Below are positions 20,238 to 32,149 of a stretch of 64,000 bases of DNA, piece after piece (the stretch's first letter is position 1; every line of letters starts with the position of its first letter). The DNA is from Selaginella moellendorffii (Eukaryota; Streptophyta; Lycopodiopsida; Selaginellales; Selaginellaceae). The DNA lies in NCBI RefSeq assembly GCF_000143415.4, contig NW_003314291.1:1080335-1144334 (forward strand), given 5' to 3'. The position numbers and the translations under genes were made by a program. The notes under the pieces were generated by a model that worked only from the letters and a program-made list of their open reading frames with translations, ran no database searches and was not told the origin of the DNA.

Positions 20238-23200
20238 TCAGACTGTTATTTTTTGCCTCCAACGCCTATACAATAATCTTGGAATTTCATCACTCTCCAC
20301 ACTATCAGGATTTAAACCCAATAGTAATGCCATCTCTTCTCTAATACGTCCACGCTCATGTTCAGTGGTCGAAGAACCCATCCGGTTGAGCAGATTATGG
20401 AGATGCGGATAGTGCTTAGCTAGACAATATACATGCCATAAATGATGACTGGTGTCTGTCCGATCAAATGGCTTCTGATATACCGTTCCATCTGCCATTT
20501 GGTTGATTTCTGCAGCCACCTCCTGGACTGGCCGGTTCTCTATCACCATCGCTTCAAGCCGTTTTGCAAGGTCCCCCAGAACATACGGTTTCTTCTCCCT
20601 GGTTTCCATACTGCAAGAGATGGGGTGCACTGCATATGTGTGCGTGTTCGCTGCAATTTTAATCGGCGAGTCATCGATGATGAGGATTTCACTTGACCTA
20701 GCAGTCCGGTTCATCACTACAGCCTCTGGCTTGACGAAGATGGGCTTGCTACCCCTCACATGGACCATAGTCAAGCAATCCTCCTGCGTTAGGAGAAAGT
20801 CAAATGGTAATATTACTCGCGTTTGATCGTGCATTATCTGTAGCAACGTTAATGCATTGTGGCGCATCATGGATGTCCAAACTCCCAATTGCAAATTGAA
20901 CCCGGCCCTCTGTTTTAAGTGTCGCATGGTCATTATTAGATCCCGCAGTTTCTCCCGTGTGATTAATGTGAATCTGTCTCTTTTGACCAACTTGCGACCG
21001 CAGGCTTTGGAGGGTGCAGTGACATTCGAGGACGAGCCACGCTCATGGGAGAAAAGGACACCGTTCAGATCAAAAACGATACAGTACTTTCGCCGTGACT
21101 CTGAAATGAAATGCGTCAGCATAAAAAATGGTACAAGTCAATTTTACCATCTACAATATTAGCGAATGGTGCTCCCGATGGTCGTTCAGAGGGTTTTGGT
21201 CGAGGAAACGTGAAGGGCGGAAATACTCTCCTCTGCAATGTGGGGTCAATCGCATCCGATGGCGTGTGGGCACATGCCATTTCAGCTATAGACTCTGGTA
21301 CAACTAGCTCAACAGTGGCATGGGGTGGTTCCGATGGCGTGTGATCACACGCCATTTCAGCTGGTGCCTCCGTTGGCAAAGTGGACATGACCGAACAGGC
21401 AGCAGGGGCGGTGTAGGGAGGTTCCAACGGCGCATAGTCAGACGATTGGGCACACGTTGAGTCCGTTGGAAATGAGGATACGACCGGCTCGGCGGCTGGG
21501 GCGGCCTCATGCGGGTCCAATGGCGCCTGGTCACCGTCAGTTGGATACGTGGACAAGATTGACTCAGTGGTATGGGCAGCATCAAGTGGAGCGTGGTCAG
21601 CTTGCTTGGCGTTGATATGGATAGTAGCCTCCACCAGCTCTGATGACTCTTGCAGGCAAGTAGAGTCCACTGGCGGATCCATATGCATGTCCAAATATCT
21701 CCCTTTGATTGAGATGGTATCCTCCCTACTGGCTACTAAAAACAAACTCATTAGCACATTGAATCGACTATACTGTATTTACCATCAACTGCTATTGGGC
21801 GCATTGCTGATTCTGAAGGATTGGACATACATTTCGACCCTTGCTTGGCACTATCCTTCCTCGACACTAAAGGCTAGAGTTTGTATCTTAATTCAACTGA
21901 ATAATCTCTACTTACCATTTCTTCTGCGACCTACATGGACAATGTTAGAAATGGTAAAAGGTTAGGAATGGATGTACTATTATTTACTTGATGGTTTGTC
22001 TTGTATGACCTTCCTCCGCTGCTCTTTGGCCACCTCAGGCTGGCCATCGTCGTCATCATCATCATCGTCGTTATTGTGATCGTCACCATTGTGAGGACCA
22101 TCCAAGTCCTCTTCGTCCTCCTCTTCTTCGTCCTCCTCTTCTTTGTCCTCCTCTTCGTCCTTTTGCTCTTCCTGCTCATTATCTTTCTCTGGCTCCTCAT
22201 CCCCCTCCTGCATTTCTTCCATAGGCTGCTCAGGCTGGATGGCTTGTTTTTCCAGGACCATCTTGGGAAAATCATCTGGCCGAGTCTCCATCTCAAAATA
22301 CAAGACATTCATAGCCTGTTTCAGTGCTTGACCTAGGACCGTATCCTCACCCGACTGTCTTAACATGGTTTCTGCACGTTCTTGCACCCTTCGAAGACGA
22401 CGAGATGAGAAAAACGTGGCCCTGACTTGAAAAGCATCCCTCATCCATTGTACCTCTCCATTGAGATTGGGGAAGGGGAGTCCGCCATAGGAATCTGAGT
22501 CAGGAGGTGGTGACTGGCTCCTTTCACTCAGCCCTTGATCTGCAATGAATGGCATGAGCACACACGCCATAACCGCGAGGCATTACCTATCATCTTTTCT
22601 TTGCCCTTCTTCCTTTTCGAATCAAACGCCTCTGATCCCGACGACTGTCCAACGTGCTTTCGCTTTTTATGACCACTGTCAGTTTGAGCTTGGCTGGTGC
22701 TTGCCTGTTTTGCCTTTGAAGAAGTGTCTCCTGCAAGGAATGGCATGAGACCACACGCCATTGCAAATATAATTTGTACCTCCTTTTTTCCTATTGCTTG
22801 TCTGTTTGTCCTTCTTCGACGCGCCACCAGTGCGCTTTTCAGTCCTCGTGTCTGAATATTCACAACGATCTATAATCAAAATGGCGTGAGGCCTCACGTG
22901 ACCTTACCTTGTGCAGGTTGTGAGCTCGGCCTAACATCAGTAGCTGTTAACGCCGTTTCAGCATCTGGGGGTGGCCACGCTCCTGCATATAGAGCTTGTG
23001 AGATAACATTTAAACTTAAAGTGCGTACTCACCAGGTTCGCAGAGAAGATATTGTTTTTCTTTGGCAACTGTAATTATATGCTCCATTGAAGTCACCTCT
23101 TCAATGGAGTTTGTCACCACAACACACGGGACACCCTTGAGTAGTGCAACTCGAAAGAATAGTCCGCCGCAGTTGTACTCGATAACGCATTTGCCCTTGG

Positions 23201-25816
23201 TGTCACCCGCTATTGCATTGAAGACCCAGCTGAGCATTTCCCATGCTGCACCTGGAGCTTTCTTTGGATTTGAAAGCTCCATAGCCGTCTTCAGTTCCTC
23301 AGGCACGGGTAAATTGACCTCCCTCAGATCAATTCGATCGGCCTTGTCGAACGAAGCTGGGAAGTCACTCCAGTCCCACTCTGCTGCAGGACCAATAACA
23401 AGGGCGAGTGTGAAGATGCGGACATTCGTCGGTATCTTCTTCTTAGCCATTATCCCATGGATCTCCCGCATCTCCTTGCCTTTCAACCGAGCCTTCACCT
23501 CGTTCAAGGCCTTCCAGAACTTGTGATAGGATTCGGAGTCGTAGATCATATAGTGGACTGAAGATTCCACCTCCGCAAGTCCCACCATTAAGTCAATGAT
23601 GGAGCTGACTTCGTCTGCATGAGTGATCTCTTCGTTTGTGAAGTCCATCACACAAAAGATGTTCTTGACCTGCTCATCTCCGCGGGAAACGATGCTCCTC
23701 CACCTTTGATCCTCATCCGAATTCACGTATACCCGGTAAGGTTCTCGATAGGCCTCTGCTGTGGGGTCGAGCTGTTTCTGAAGTCGGCGGTCGACATCCC
23801 TCTTAATGAAATTTGGATACTGATCCAACTTCTTAGCTTTACTTTTCGTGGCATCCCGCAGCAGATCGATGAACTTGGGGGCCCACTTCACGTACTCGTC
23901 GATGTCTTCATTTGACAAGTCCAGCTCTTCCATCATCTCTTGCGTGGTGTCGATGCTCACCCTCTCCACGGCCACTTGCTCGAAGATCCAATCCTTCAAT
24001 AGCGCACGAGCTCTCAGAGTCGTGCACAAGTCCTCGTATGTCACAATATGGCCGGGAGTCATTTTGGTCTTGTTGAAGACTACCTCACCACATAGAAGAG
24101 CATTAGCCACTGTCAGAAGGTCGTCGTCGTCTAGAGACCGCGAGAAACGCAAGGCGTTGAGCTTCAAATCATTGGGCTTCCGGCCGTCCTCCACACCCAT
24201 TGAGTTTAGCAACTCCCCGTCATGGTACCTCCTCAGCACATCTACCCATTTGTCAAAAACAACTTTTGTCGCGAGTAGAATGTTATGGATGTTGAGTGTG
24301 TCATTGACCCCCAGTGTTTTCGAGAGAAGACTCGAGAATTCCTGCAATGGAAATGGCGTGAGGCCACATGCTATGCCACATGCAACGAGGCTTACCTGCC
24401 AGGCGCTAGTTGCTAGTGCACGTCCTTGTCCTGGTTTTTGTGGCTTCTTCAGTTGAACCCAGAGCTTCCGTGTTCGTGCCAATGTCTCGTGCAGACCCGA
24501 TTTGTAGCACGTTTCTTGCTTGACATTCTGCGTGTGGGAGATGGATATGATAGATCGGAGGGGCGAGTTGCCTTTTATCAGGCGGACAACTCTTGTCTTG
24601 AAGACTTTCTTCACCTCCTCGCCCACCATAATATCCAGAACTATCTCTTGCATCGCCAAGCTAGAATGCTGCCCGGAGACGGCATAGAACCGGATGTTCT
24701 GATCGTCCAACACCTTCCTATTGATCAAGTTTGGAAACCTCGTCTCGCCCTTCATTGTTTGGTAGTAGGGGATCACGTCTGCGATGTCGGGTGTTACTGG
24801 ACTTGCCAGCATCTTCTGCTTCAGTTTCTCCACCCACTCATCAGATACTAGCCTGTGGTTGTATTTGCTTTGGATGTCGATACGGCTCACGTCGATTGTA
24901 TATACTTTGTTGGAATAGTAACAAGTACTATTATCTGCGACGATTTTTGCTGCCTCTTCTTGCTCTTTCTGCTCTTTGCGGCTCTTCTTTTAGGTGGGTG
25001 TAGTGTTCAAACCCGAGGCAATGGCATCACCGAGTAGCTTCTTTTTTGGAGTAGCAGAGTCGGACGTCGGCTTGAGCTTGACCACCCTTTTCTGCTTCGG
25101 GATAGTTTCCAGATCGACCCCCTTCCCCTTCGCTTCACGAACTGGAGGCACTCTCAACGGCTCAATGTTGGAATATAGTTTTTGAACATCGCCGTAGGTG
25201 AGGTCCGTGGATTCCATGTGATCTTCATAGACCCGCAGCGTCTTTGAAATTGTGGGCCTTCTGGACAACCTCTCCCTAGCTCCCTCTAGGAATTCCTCAT
25301 AGCCGCTGCCCCCCTCCGGGAAGCCGCTAGGATGTGCAAGGTGGATCTTGAAGGCGGACGCTGTCTCTACCACAAGTGCCAGTCCATATTCTTGCATGGA
25401 ACTGCATTGAGTGTCTGTCACTTGGATGAGGATCCCCATGCATTCTTTTCTCCCACCATCTGTGTTGTACAACATCAGATCCTCGCCTTCCATCCCGAAA
25501 GTCCAACTGGTGAGCTCCTCCCCCTTCTCTGCATCCACATTGACAGTGGCTGGAAGAAGAATGCAATTCCTCACCTGTTCAGAAATGCACAACAATTAGA
25601 GCTGACAGATGAAAAGCTAGCAGCTGGAAATAACGTGAGGCCACACGCCATTCACCACTGCATCAGATGTCTTGAGGCTGCATCCTAAGATGGCGTGAAG
25701 CTACACGCCATCTGTAACCGGACTGCACTCGAGAGCCCAATCGGTGCATGCCAATGTTGCTACTGAATGGCATGTGGCCTCATGCCATTTTCTACTTGGC
25801 CTAAAAGACTTACCAT
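20238..25816 (-). pseudogene. ParB-like / FCP1-type HAD fusion gene of element 1 (one nonsense)
   Basis: Deduced exons: 25816-25814, 25574-24396, 24341-23033, 22982-22908, 22869-22780, 22730-22587, 22539-21988, 21930-21916, 21866-21783, 21735-21148 and 21100-20238. Together they give 1,634 codons with frame kept at every junction. Domains: N-terminal unknown region (1-195); a putative ParB/sulfiredoxin-like module (about 225-320) with VSDEWVEKLKQKML and YAVSGQHSSLAMQE; a long helical region; Lys-rich and then Glu/Asp-rich linkers (about 860-1110); a Pro/Ala repeat region (1150-1345); and an FCP1-like HAD phosphatase domain (about 1346-1633) with DLNGVLFSHERG, VWTSM and IIDDSPIK. The only lesion is TAA at 24990-24992, where element 2 has AAA. 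A start 47 codons upstream in exon 1 is possible. A DNA-binding or CTPase-like role for the ParB-like part is inferred. Confidence 0.72.
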
Positions 25817-28543
25817 TTGAAGCCGAATGGAGGCCGTGACAATCAAGGCCGGACTCGCTGGCGAATGTGCACTGTGTGTGCAGCGGATCATAGCAGCAAG
25901 GCTACTCTGCCACTTACAGTTGGAGAGTGGCGCTGAAATCTCCCGGGACGCCAAGTGGGCTGCGTGTGGGTGGCGGAGTGGGCGGCGGAGTTGGCGGCGA
26001 AGTTACAAACTGGGTGTGTCTTGAAGTGGACGCCGATGCACACGAGCGCGATGCAAGCGCGAGTGTGATGCAAGCGCGAGTGGACGCCGATGCACACGAG
26101 AAACCTGTAGAGAAGTGAGCGTGATCGCGAGTGGGAGCGCGATACGAGCGGAAGCGCGAGTGTGATGCAAGCGCGAGCGCGAGTGTGATGCGAGCGCGAG
26201 TACGAAGCAAAATGCAAAACCTAACCTCACACGCGCGAAATGTCACAACGGTTGGTAATCCCGCCACGTCATCATTCCTCGGACTTGGGCGCCACCATTA
26301 ATTTCTGGATTGCCGCGCGCATGCAAGCACGCAAAATCCAAAAGAAATCCGCAACGTCATCATTCCTCGGACTGCATGCACGCGAAATCCAAAAGAAAGA
26401 TCATGATTGGGATATCATTTAATACCCTCGCTATATTTATACCATGCATGATTGGATATTCCAAAGCATCTTGTATTTCCAAAAATGGCAGATGTTCAGC
26501 TAAATAAAGAAATTCTATCTGTTTCTATTTTTCTCTCAAATCAATATTATAGCATATGGGCTCATGCAATTTTGAACCAAAGAAACCCAAAAAACGTTGG
26601 ACCCAAAATATTTTGAAAAAACCCAAAAAACCCTAAACATTTTAAACCCAAAAATCCAGGCGTCCTGTGGCGTTATTCCTTGAATAGCGTGTGGGCGCAT
26701 GCCATTTTCAGGGCCAAATGCTGAATGGAGAAAAATTCCCTTTCAGTGCAAATGCTGCAAGAGGCAGATGCTGAGCACAAAGGACTGTAACTACCTCACA
26801 TGACACAGATAAACTTTTCTCTATTTGGGAAAGATAAACTTTATAGCGTGTGGGCTCATGCAATTTTGAACCCAAAAAATGCACCAAAAAATTCTCGGCG
26901 TCATCTGGCGTTATCTCTTGAATGGCGTGGGGCCGCATGCCATTTTCAGGGGCACATAGGAGTATATTCCTAGGATATTCTGACACGCGCGAGATTTTTT
27001 TGAGTTTTCTGGAGATCCAACCGTTAGATCGCAACTAGATTTTACAGAATGGTATACAATGTCTTTCTTGATGACCCTGCAAAGAAGCATCTCGATCGGA
27101 CACCACATGAGACCACACGAGCCTTACAATGTTTCAGGGGCATTTGCCATAGATCCGACCGTTATTTTGCTCCAAGATTTTACAGTTTGGTGTGCATTGA
27201 CCTTTCCATCGACACTGCAAAGGGACATCACAATCAGATGTGGGATCACAAGAAACTAACTTCACTAACTCTGGTTTCACCAAGATCTACGTAAGGAGTT
27301 ATGAAATGAAAGGACCCTCTCTATTGAATTGTGTTTATGGTCCTATAGCTATAAACAGCTATAAACATGACGGGATGCAAATAGATTACTAGGCTGGTCC
27401 TGCGAAAATCAAAAACCATAATTGAAAACATTGAAAATGCAAAAAGAAAGGTTTATAATATTTTTGAATTTTAAGCAACCAAAGGAATGTAAGTAGGGCA
27501 TGTGTTTGTAAGTTTAAAAATGCCTCAACCACTTAAATTCCCAAGTAAATAAAGCTATTTCTATTTTTGGTACAGGTAAACTTTATAGCGTGTGGGCTCA
27601 TGCAATTTTGAACCCAAAAATGCACCAAAAAATGCTTGACTAGCATTATTCTTTGAATGGCGTGTGGCCTTATATTGCCATAAATGGACGTACACACAGA
27701 GCATAATTATTCCTTTACACGGCGAATAATCTTGGCGCAGATCGCTGACATGGCATGGCAAAGTTCGAATCACTGACATGGTACAGCTGGATCGAGGCAA
27801 GGACATGATGTGACAAAGTTCAACCTCCGACAGCAAAGTCTAGAAGCTACTCAGTTTGAAATTTGTCAGAGGAGTCATAAGATCTAGTTTGTCAGAGGAT
27901 TTGATGTGACATTCAAGCGTGTGTTATTTTTGAATTCTCGAACTCATTCCTAGGTCTATCATTTTTGTGCGCCGTGTTCTTGGTTCCGCTGAGCGCAGTG
28001 AGCGCTGCTTGTGTAAGCGGCGTTGTGGGCTGTGGTTTATGCGTCTACGAGCGGTTGCGGCATTGCGAGCGCCATTGCGAGCGGCAGTTTATGCGAGTGG
28101 CAGTTTGTGCGAGCGGCGCTACGAGCAGTTGCGGTGTTGCGAGCGGCGCTACGAGTAGTTGCGGTGTTGCGAGCGGCACTGTCTTTGGTGTGGCTACCGC
28201 TTCCTCTTGATATTCGGCACTTGTGCTTCCTGGTATGTTCACCATGGAATGGCTTAGGACCACATTTAGAAATGGCATGAGGCCACATGCCATCTTGGGC
28301 CCTTGCAATTTCATGGCTAGCGTATTGTCATGTATGTTTTTACTTGCCTACAGCTGTGTGTATATCAAGATGGCATGAGGCCTCATGCCAATTTTGTGAA
28401 TGCGAAATTTCACGTGGGTGTCAATAGCATGTTTGAATAATGGCATGTGGCCTCATGCTATTGAGGTTGTTTGGTATGTTATGATTTAGGCCATTCTCCA
28501 ATCATTTTTTGTATGGTCTTAACTTCTTTTTTGCACTTTCAGA
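25817..28543. promoter_or_regulatory. Divergent promoter region of element 1
   Basis: This 2.7-kb region separates the two divergent genes. It holds about ten palindromes, CG-rich degenerate repeats of a GCGAGT/GTGATGCGAGCGC type (26030-26215), a second CG-rich repeat block (GCGAGCGGCGCTACGAGCAGTTGCGG type, 28040-28190) and direct repeats of 'TATAGCGTGTGGGCTCATGCAATTTTGAACC' type, given here only by start positions: 26549, 26842 and 27585. No convincing gene is seen. It plausibly holds both promoters. Confidence 0.6.
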
Positions 28544-31500
28544 ATGGCCTTCAGGGTTGGGGAAAAGGTTTACATTTTGAATGGTGGGAAAAGAGTTGCA
28601 AAAGGGACCCTTGTGTCTATGGATCGGAACTTTGTTATACACTGTCAAAGGCTTGGGGAAGGCAATGCTGCTGTATCAATAGAGACTGTCTTCGATGGGA
28701 ATGTGGTCGTTATTGAACGAGGAGAGATGGTCGTCGGGGTAAATGTTGTTGTTGCCTTGAAAAATCTTCAGAAGAAAGCAGATGTTGGGGACAGTGCAAG
28801 TGCGACGCATGTTCCCTCCGTGGATCTTAAGAACCGTGCTACATGGATTCAGGCAAAGGTGTTTCTAAACAACCCCAAAGGGGAGGTGGTAGCTGAGGGC
28901 TTAGCCACAGTTGTCGATCCAAGAGATGCGGTTGCTAATCAAGAATTGGGCTGGGATGATATTGGAGTTGCGATTTTAGAGGTTGTTGACATAGAAGAAA
29001 ACAGTCTGACTATTGGAAGCATTGTGCGGTTGAAATTGAGGCACTTAGTGTTTGAGAATGTGAAGGATTCACAATCAAACACCACTACAATTGATGACAG
29101 AACATCTCTTCATGGGAAAAGAAAGTACACCTTCCTAAAGCGCAGCCAAAGGGATCTGAGCAATGAACCGAAAAGGCAGAAAATGGCGATGGAGGTTCGA
29201 ATGGTCTCGACAGTTGCTTGTTGCAAGAGGAGGTGCTGTCAACATGCTGATTGGGATGCTATTGAAGAGGAGAAAGCAAGATACAAGACATTGTCCTGGA
29301 AGGCAGCTCGCAATTTTGTGTATGAGGCATTACGGTCATCTGTTGATGCTTCAGAACATTAGGTGGGGGGCATGGTCTTCCAGAGGGGTTTGGTCTGCAT
29401 GAAGGCATGGAGAATCATTTATTGAGTCCCTCGAACCACATTCTACAGAATCAAAACTGAGTTCGAGGAACAAAGGGTTCAACAGGCAATCCATGGGAAC
29501 GACGGTACGCACAAAACCAGGGGTCATGTTGTATATGGAGAGGCAATCTTCAAGAGGTTTGTCGAGACATGTAGCGAGCAGCAACCACATAAAACCCGCC
29601 TCTTGGAAGATGGAACACGAGACACCCAACGAGTTCTCCCTTCCATGTATACCAAGGGGGCCATATTGGAAGATGTGAATCGGGAACTCCAGAGTAATGG
29701 CTACAGGAAGCTGAGCCAATTTAGATTTAGTAGATTGTGGAGCAACAGGTTCAAGGATGTGAGTATAGGAAAGTACTCCAGCTTTTCAAAGTGTGACGAG
29801 TGCACTACTATCAAAATGGCTTTGTCGAAGAATTCTTGCATCGCTCAAGAGCGAGAGACGTTGGTTAGAAGGCGACTCGACCACAACATCGAGTAGAGAA
29901 GCTGCAGGACTGCATATTATCATAACAGGATTCTCTCCATGGAGAGACCTGACTCTTACCTCTGCATCATCCACGACAAAATGGACCAGAAAAAGACGTG
30001 CTTACCTCGACTCAATCCTGCCCCCAAGGCAATCTCTTCATCCATGCAGCTGCCTGTGTCTCTGTTTGGCATAATCGCTCATGGGCATGGTGCCTAGAAC
30101 TATGGGAACTTCTTTGTACCTCTATGGGGTGGCGGGGGTGCAAACATGATGATTGCGTCCCTAGCAAAACACTTAAGGTCTCTGCAAAGTGCGCAGACTG
30201 AGCTAAACGGCCAACCCTTGCATAAGGCCCTTGTCGATCGAACCCCATACAGGGTTCAGCTGGAGGAGGAGCAAAGGCTTGCAGTATCGCGTGGGGCCCC
30301 ATGCCATCCCAGTGAATATGTTGCCGTCAGATTGTAGGGTTATCACGTGAGGCCTCATGCCATTCCGACGAGGCTGGTCGCCCGGTGAATGCACAGTCTC
30401 ATCCAAACGAAGCAGAATCTCAAGGAAGTTCTTGCGGCCGATGTGGCCTTCCACCCCATCTTCTGCTCCAAACAGACAATGCTAGCAGTGAGAACAAAAA
30501 CATGTACGTCTTCGCGTACTTGGCGATGCTTGTTGCCAAAGGCATATTTGAAACGGTTACACTTGGCTTTCTCATGGTTGGGCACACTCATGAAGACGTC
30601 GATGCCATGTTCAGTCACCTGGCAGAGTCCCTCCGGCGATCCAATGTCCTCACCCTCCCACAACTCTACGATGAATTCCAAAATTGCATCAAAGGCACTG
30701 TTGAAGCTGCACTTCTGACAAAGGTTCCAGACTTTAAGGGGTTTGTAAGAGGCTACATCAGGGACGGATCCGAAACGCTGATTGGCCACTCCAAGCCTCT
30801 TCAGTTTCATTTCAGCATGCGTGACAGTGCTCCAATGATGAGGTACAAGATGAGAGAATGGGACACAGTGTGGCTGCCAGTGGACGGCATTGAACTCTTC
30901 AAGAGAGATCCCATAACTGGGGAACCTATGATTCCTCAGGGTTCCCCACGGCCGATGCACCCGGATGGACTCAAAGACCAGGAAAGTATAGTGGCCGGGA
31001 TTAGACAGCATATTGCCTTCTGGAAGAGGGGGTTGGTGTTTAGTGGAGAATCCTATTTTCAGAGGTGCAAGCCTTTGCTCGAATACTGGGAGAAGATTAT
31101 ATCTGCTATCCAAAATGGGCCGGTTGTATATGAAGAATTGGAAGAGTCCTTTTGGCCAGAACCCAGAGCACCAGATAGTAGTGGAACAATGTTCTCTGGA
31201 AATGCAGTGACAGATAACGATGTTGAGGATCATTATTGTGAGCCGAGGAACAAGAAGCCGGATTCAGCATTCAATCCAGTACAGGTCTACAAAGGAATGG
31301 TCGTGCTTGTCAGACCCAGTAATAAAAAACAAATGATATGGGTGGGGCGCTGCATCACTGATGCAGAGGAGGACGCGGAAACTAACTCCTTCAATGTAAC
31401 TGTGGAGTGGTTCAAGCCAAGTTCCGGATATACGAAGGATTGCCTAGAAAAGAGATGGGTGCTAAATCCAAGGGATCTCAGCATGAGCATATCGGTGGAT

Positions 31501-31684
31501 AATGTTGTGCATGGTTGGATGCGGAAGCAGAGTGCCACCATCACCTTGCCAGACCATGCAAGAGATGCAGCAAGAGCATTCATAACCCGGGTTCAAGGTG
31601 AGATTCATTAATGTTCCTTTACTAAGTTTCTAATGTATTTTATTTCAAGGTGAACAATCCGAATCTGAATCAGAGGAGGCGTGA
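28544..31684 (+). pseudogene. DDE-type transposase-like gene of element 1, inactivated
   Basis: Start ATGGCCTTCAGG at 28544; final short exon 31650-31684 after a 52-nt intron (31598-31649). It corresponds to the intact gene of element 2 (43761-46902). Lesions: TAG at 29360-29362, TGA at 29423-29425, TAG at 29894-29896, TAG at 30095-30097 and a one-base deletion near 30321. The three TAG all replace CAG, a CHG context. The part encoding the putative catalytic Asp (LLLQTDN) and VGHTHEDVDAMF is intact downstream. It could produce only fragments. Confidence 0.85.
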
Positions 31685-31891
31685 TGGCATGTGGCCTGAG
31701 ATGATGTGACATATGCATTTACCAATCACACGTGCATAAATCTAATAATATGGCGTGTGGCCCATATTAATGGCACATAAACCCATATTGTGGGCTTACG
31801 TGCTTTATGTACCATTATTCCCTTGCAACGTGTGTGTTGGTTTCCTTTTATAACACAACAAACTCCATATTTTAGGGTGAAGAGCATTCTC

Positions 31892-32149
31892 ATGGCAAAC
31901 ACAAAATCTGTAAGTGAGGCAGAAAAGGAGACGGAAAAGGAGATAGGTGAAGATGTAGAATATATAAGTCTTCCAAACTCCCCGTACTATACTCTAGGTG
32001 ATCATTTTTCTGAACAAACGGCAACATTAACAACTATCGAGAACGCCCCAGTAACGTCAGAGACAACAATCCAAAGCAAAACAACTGACCTGGAGAAGGA
32101 TGATAGTACCGCTGAGAGTACCAAAAAGGAGGTGTCCACTAGCGCTTAG
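31892..32149 (+). CDS. Small acidic Ser/Thr-rich protein of element 1
   Basis: 85 codons beginning MANTKSVSEAEKETEKE. The product is acidic, rich in Ser, Thr and Glu, probably disordered, with no recognised domain. The same gene in element 2 (43288-43545) keeps its frame with only a few substitutions while the neighbouring large genes decay. This supports a real product, although 85 codons is short enough for chance. It follows the transposase gene by about 200 bp on the same strand. Function unknown. Confidence 0.5.
   Translation: MANTKSVSEAEKETEKEIGEDVEYISLPNSPYYTLGDHFSEQTATLTTIENAPVTSETTIQSKTTDLEKDDSTAESTKKEVSTSA

Noticed and set aside
22001-22336. Hydrophobic Leu/Phe/Val-rich frame resembling a membrane protein (also 53338-53661)
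   Set aside because: It is the antisense of the Glu/Asp-rich linker of the fusion gene.
26003-26267. Arg/Ser/His-rich open frames in the CG-rich block of the divergent region (also 49402-49752 and 27965-28280)
   Set aside because: They come from simple GCGAGT/GCGAGCGC-type repeats, are open in several frames at once, and are interrupted differently in the two elements.
30355-31233. 292-codon open frame antisense to the transposase (also 44212-45090)
   Set aside because: It is conserved only because the sense strand is; it has no recognisable domain and ends at arbitrary points relative to element structure.
22870-31776. The dispersed palindromes as a CRISPR array
   Set aside because: They are scattered irregularly, are palindromic throughout, lack unique equal-length spacers, and occur in a eukaryotic transposon within introns and exons.
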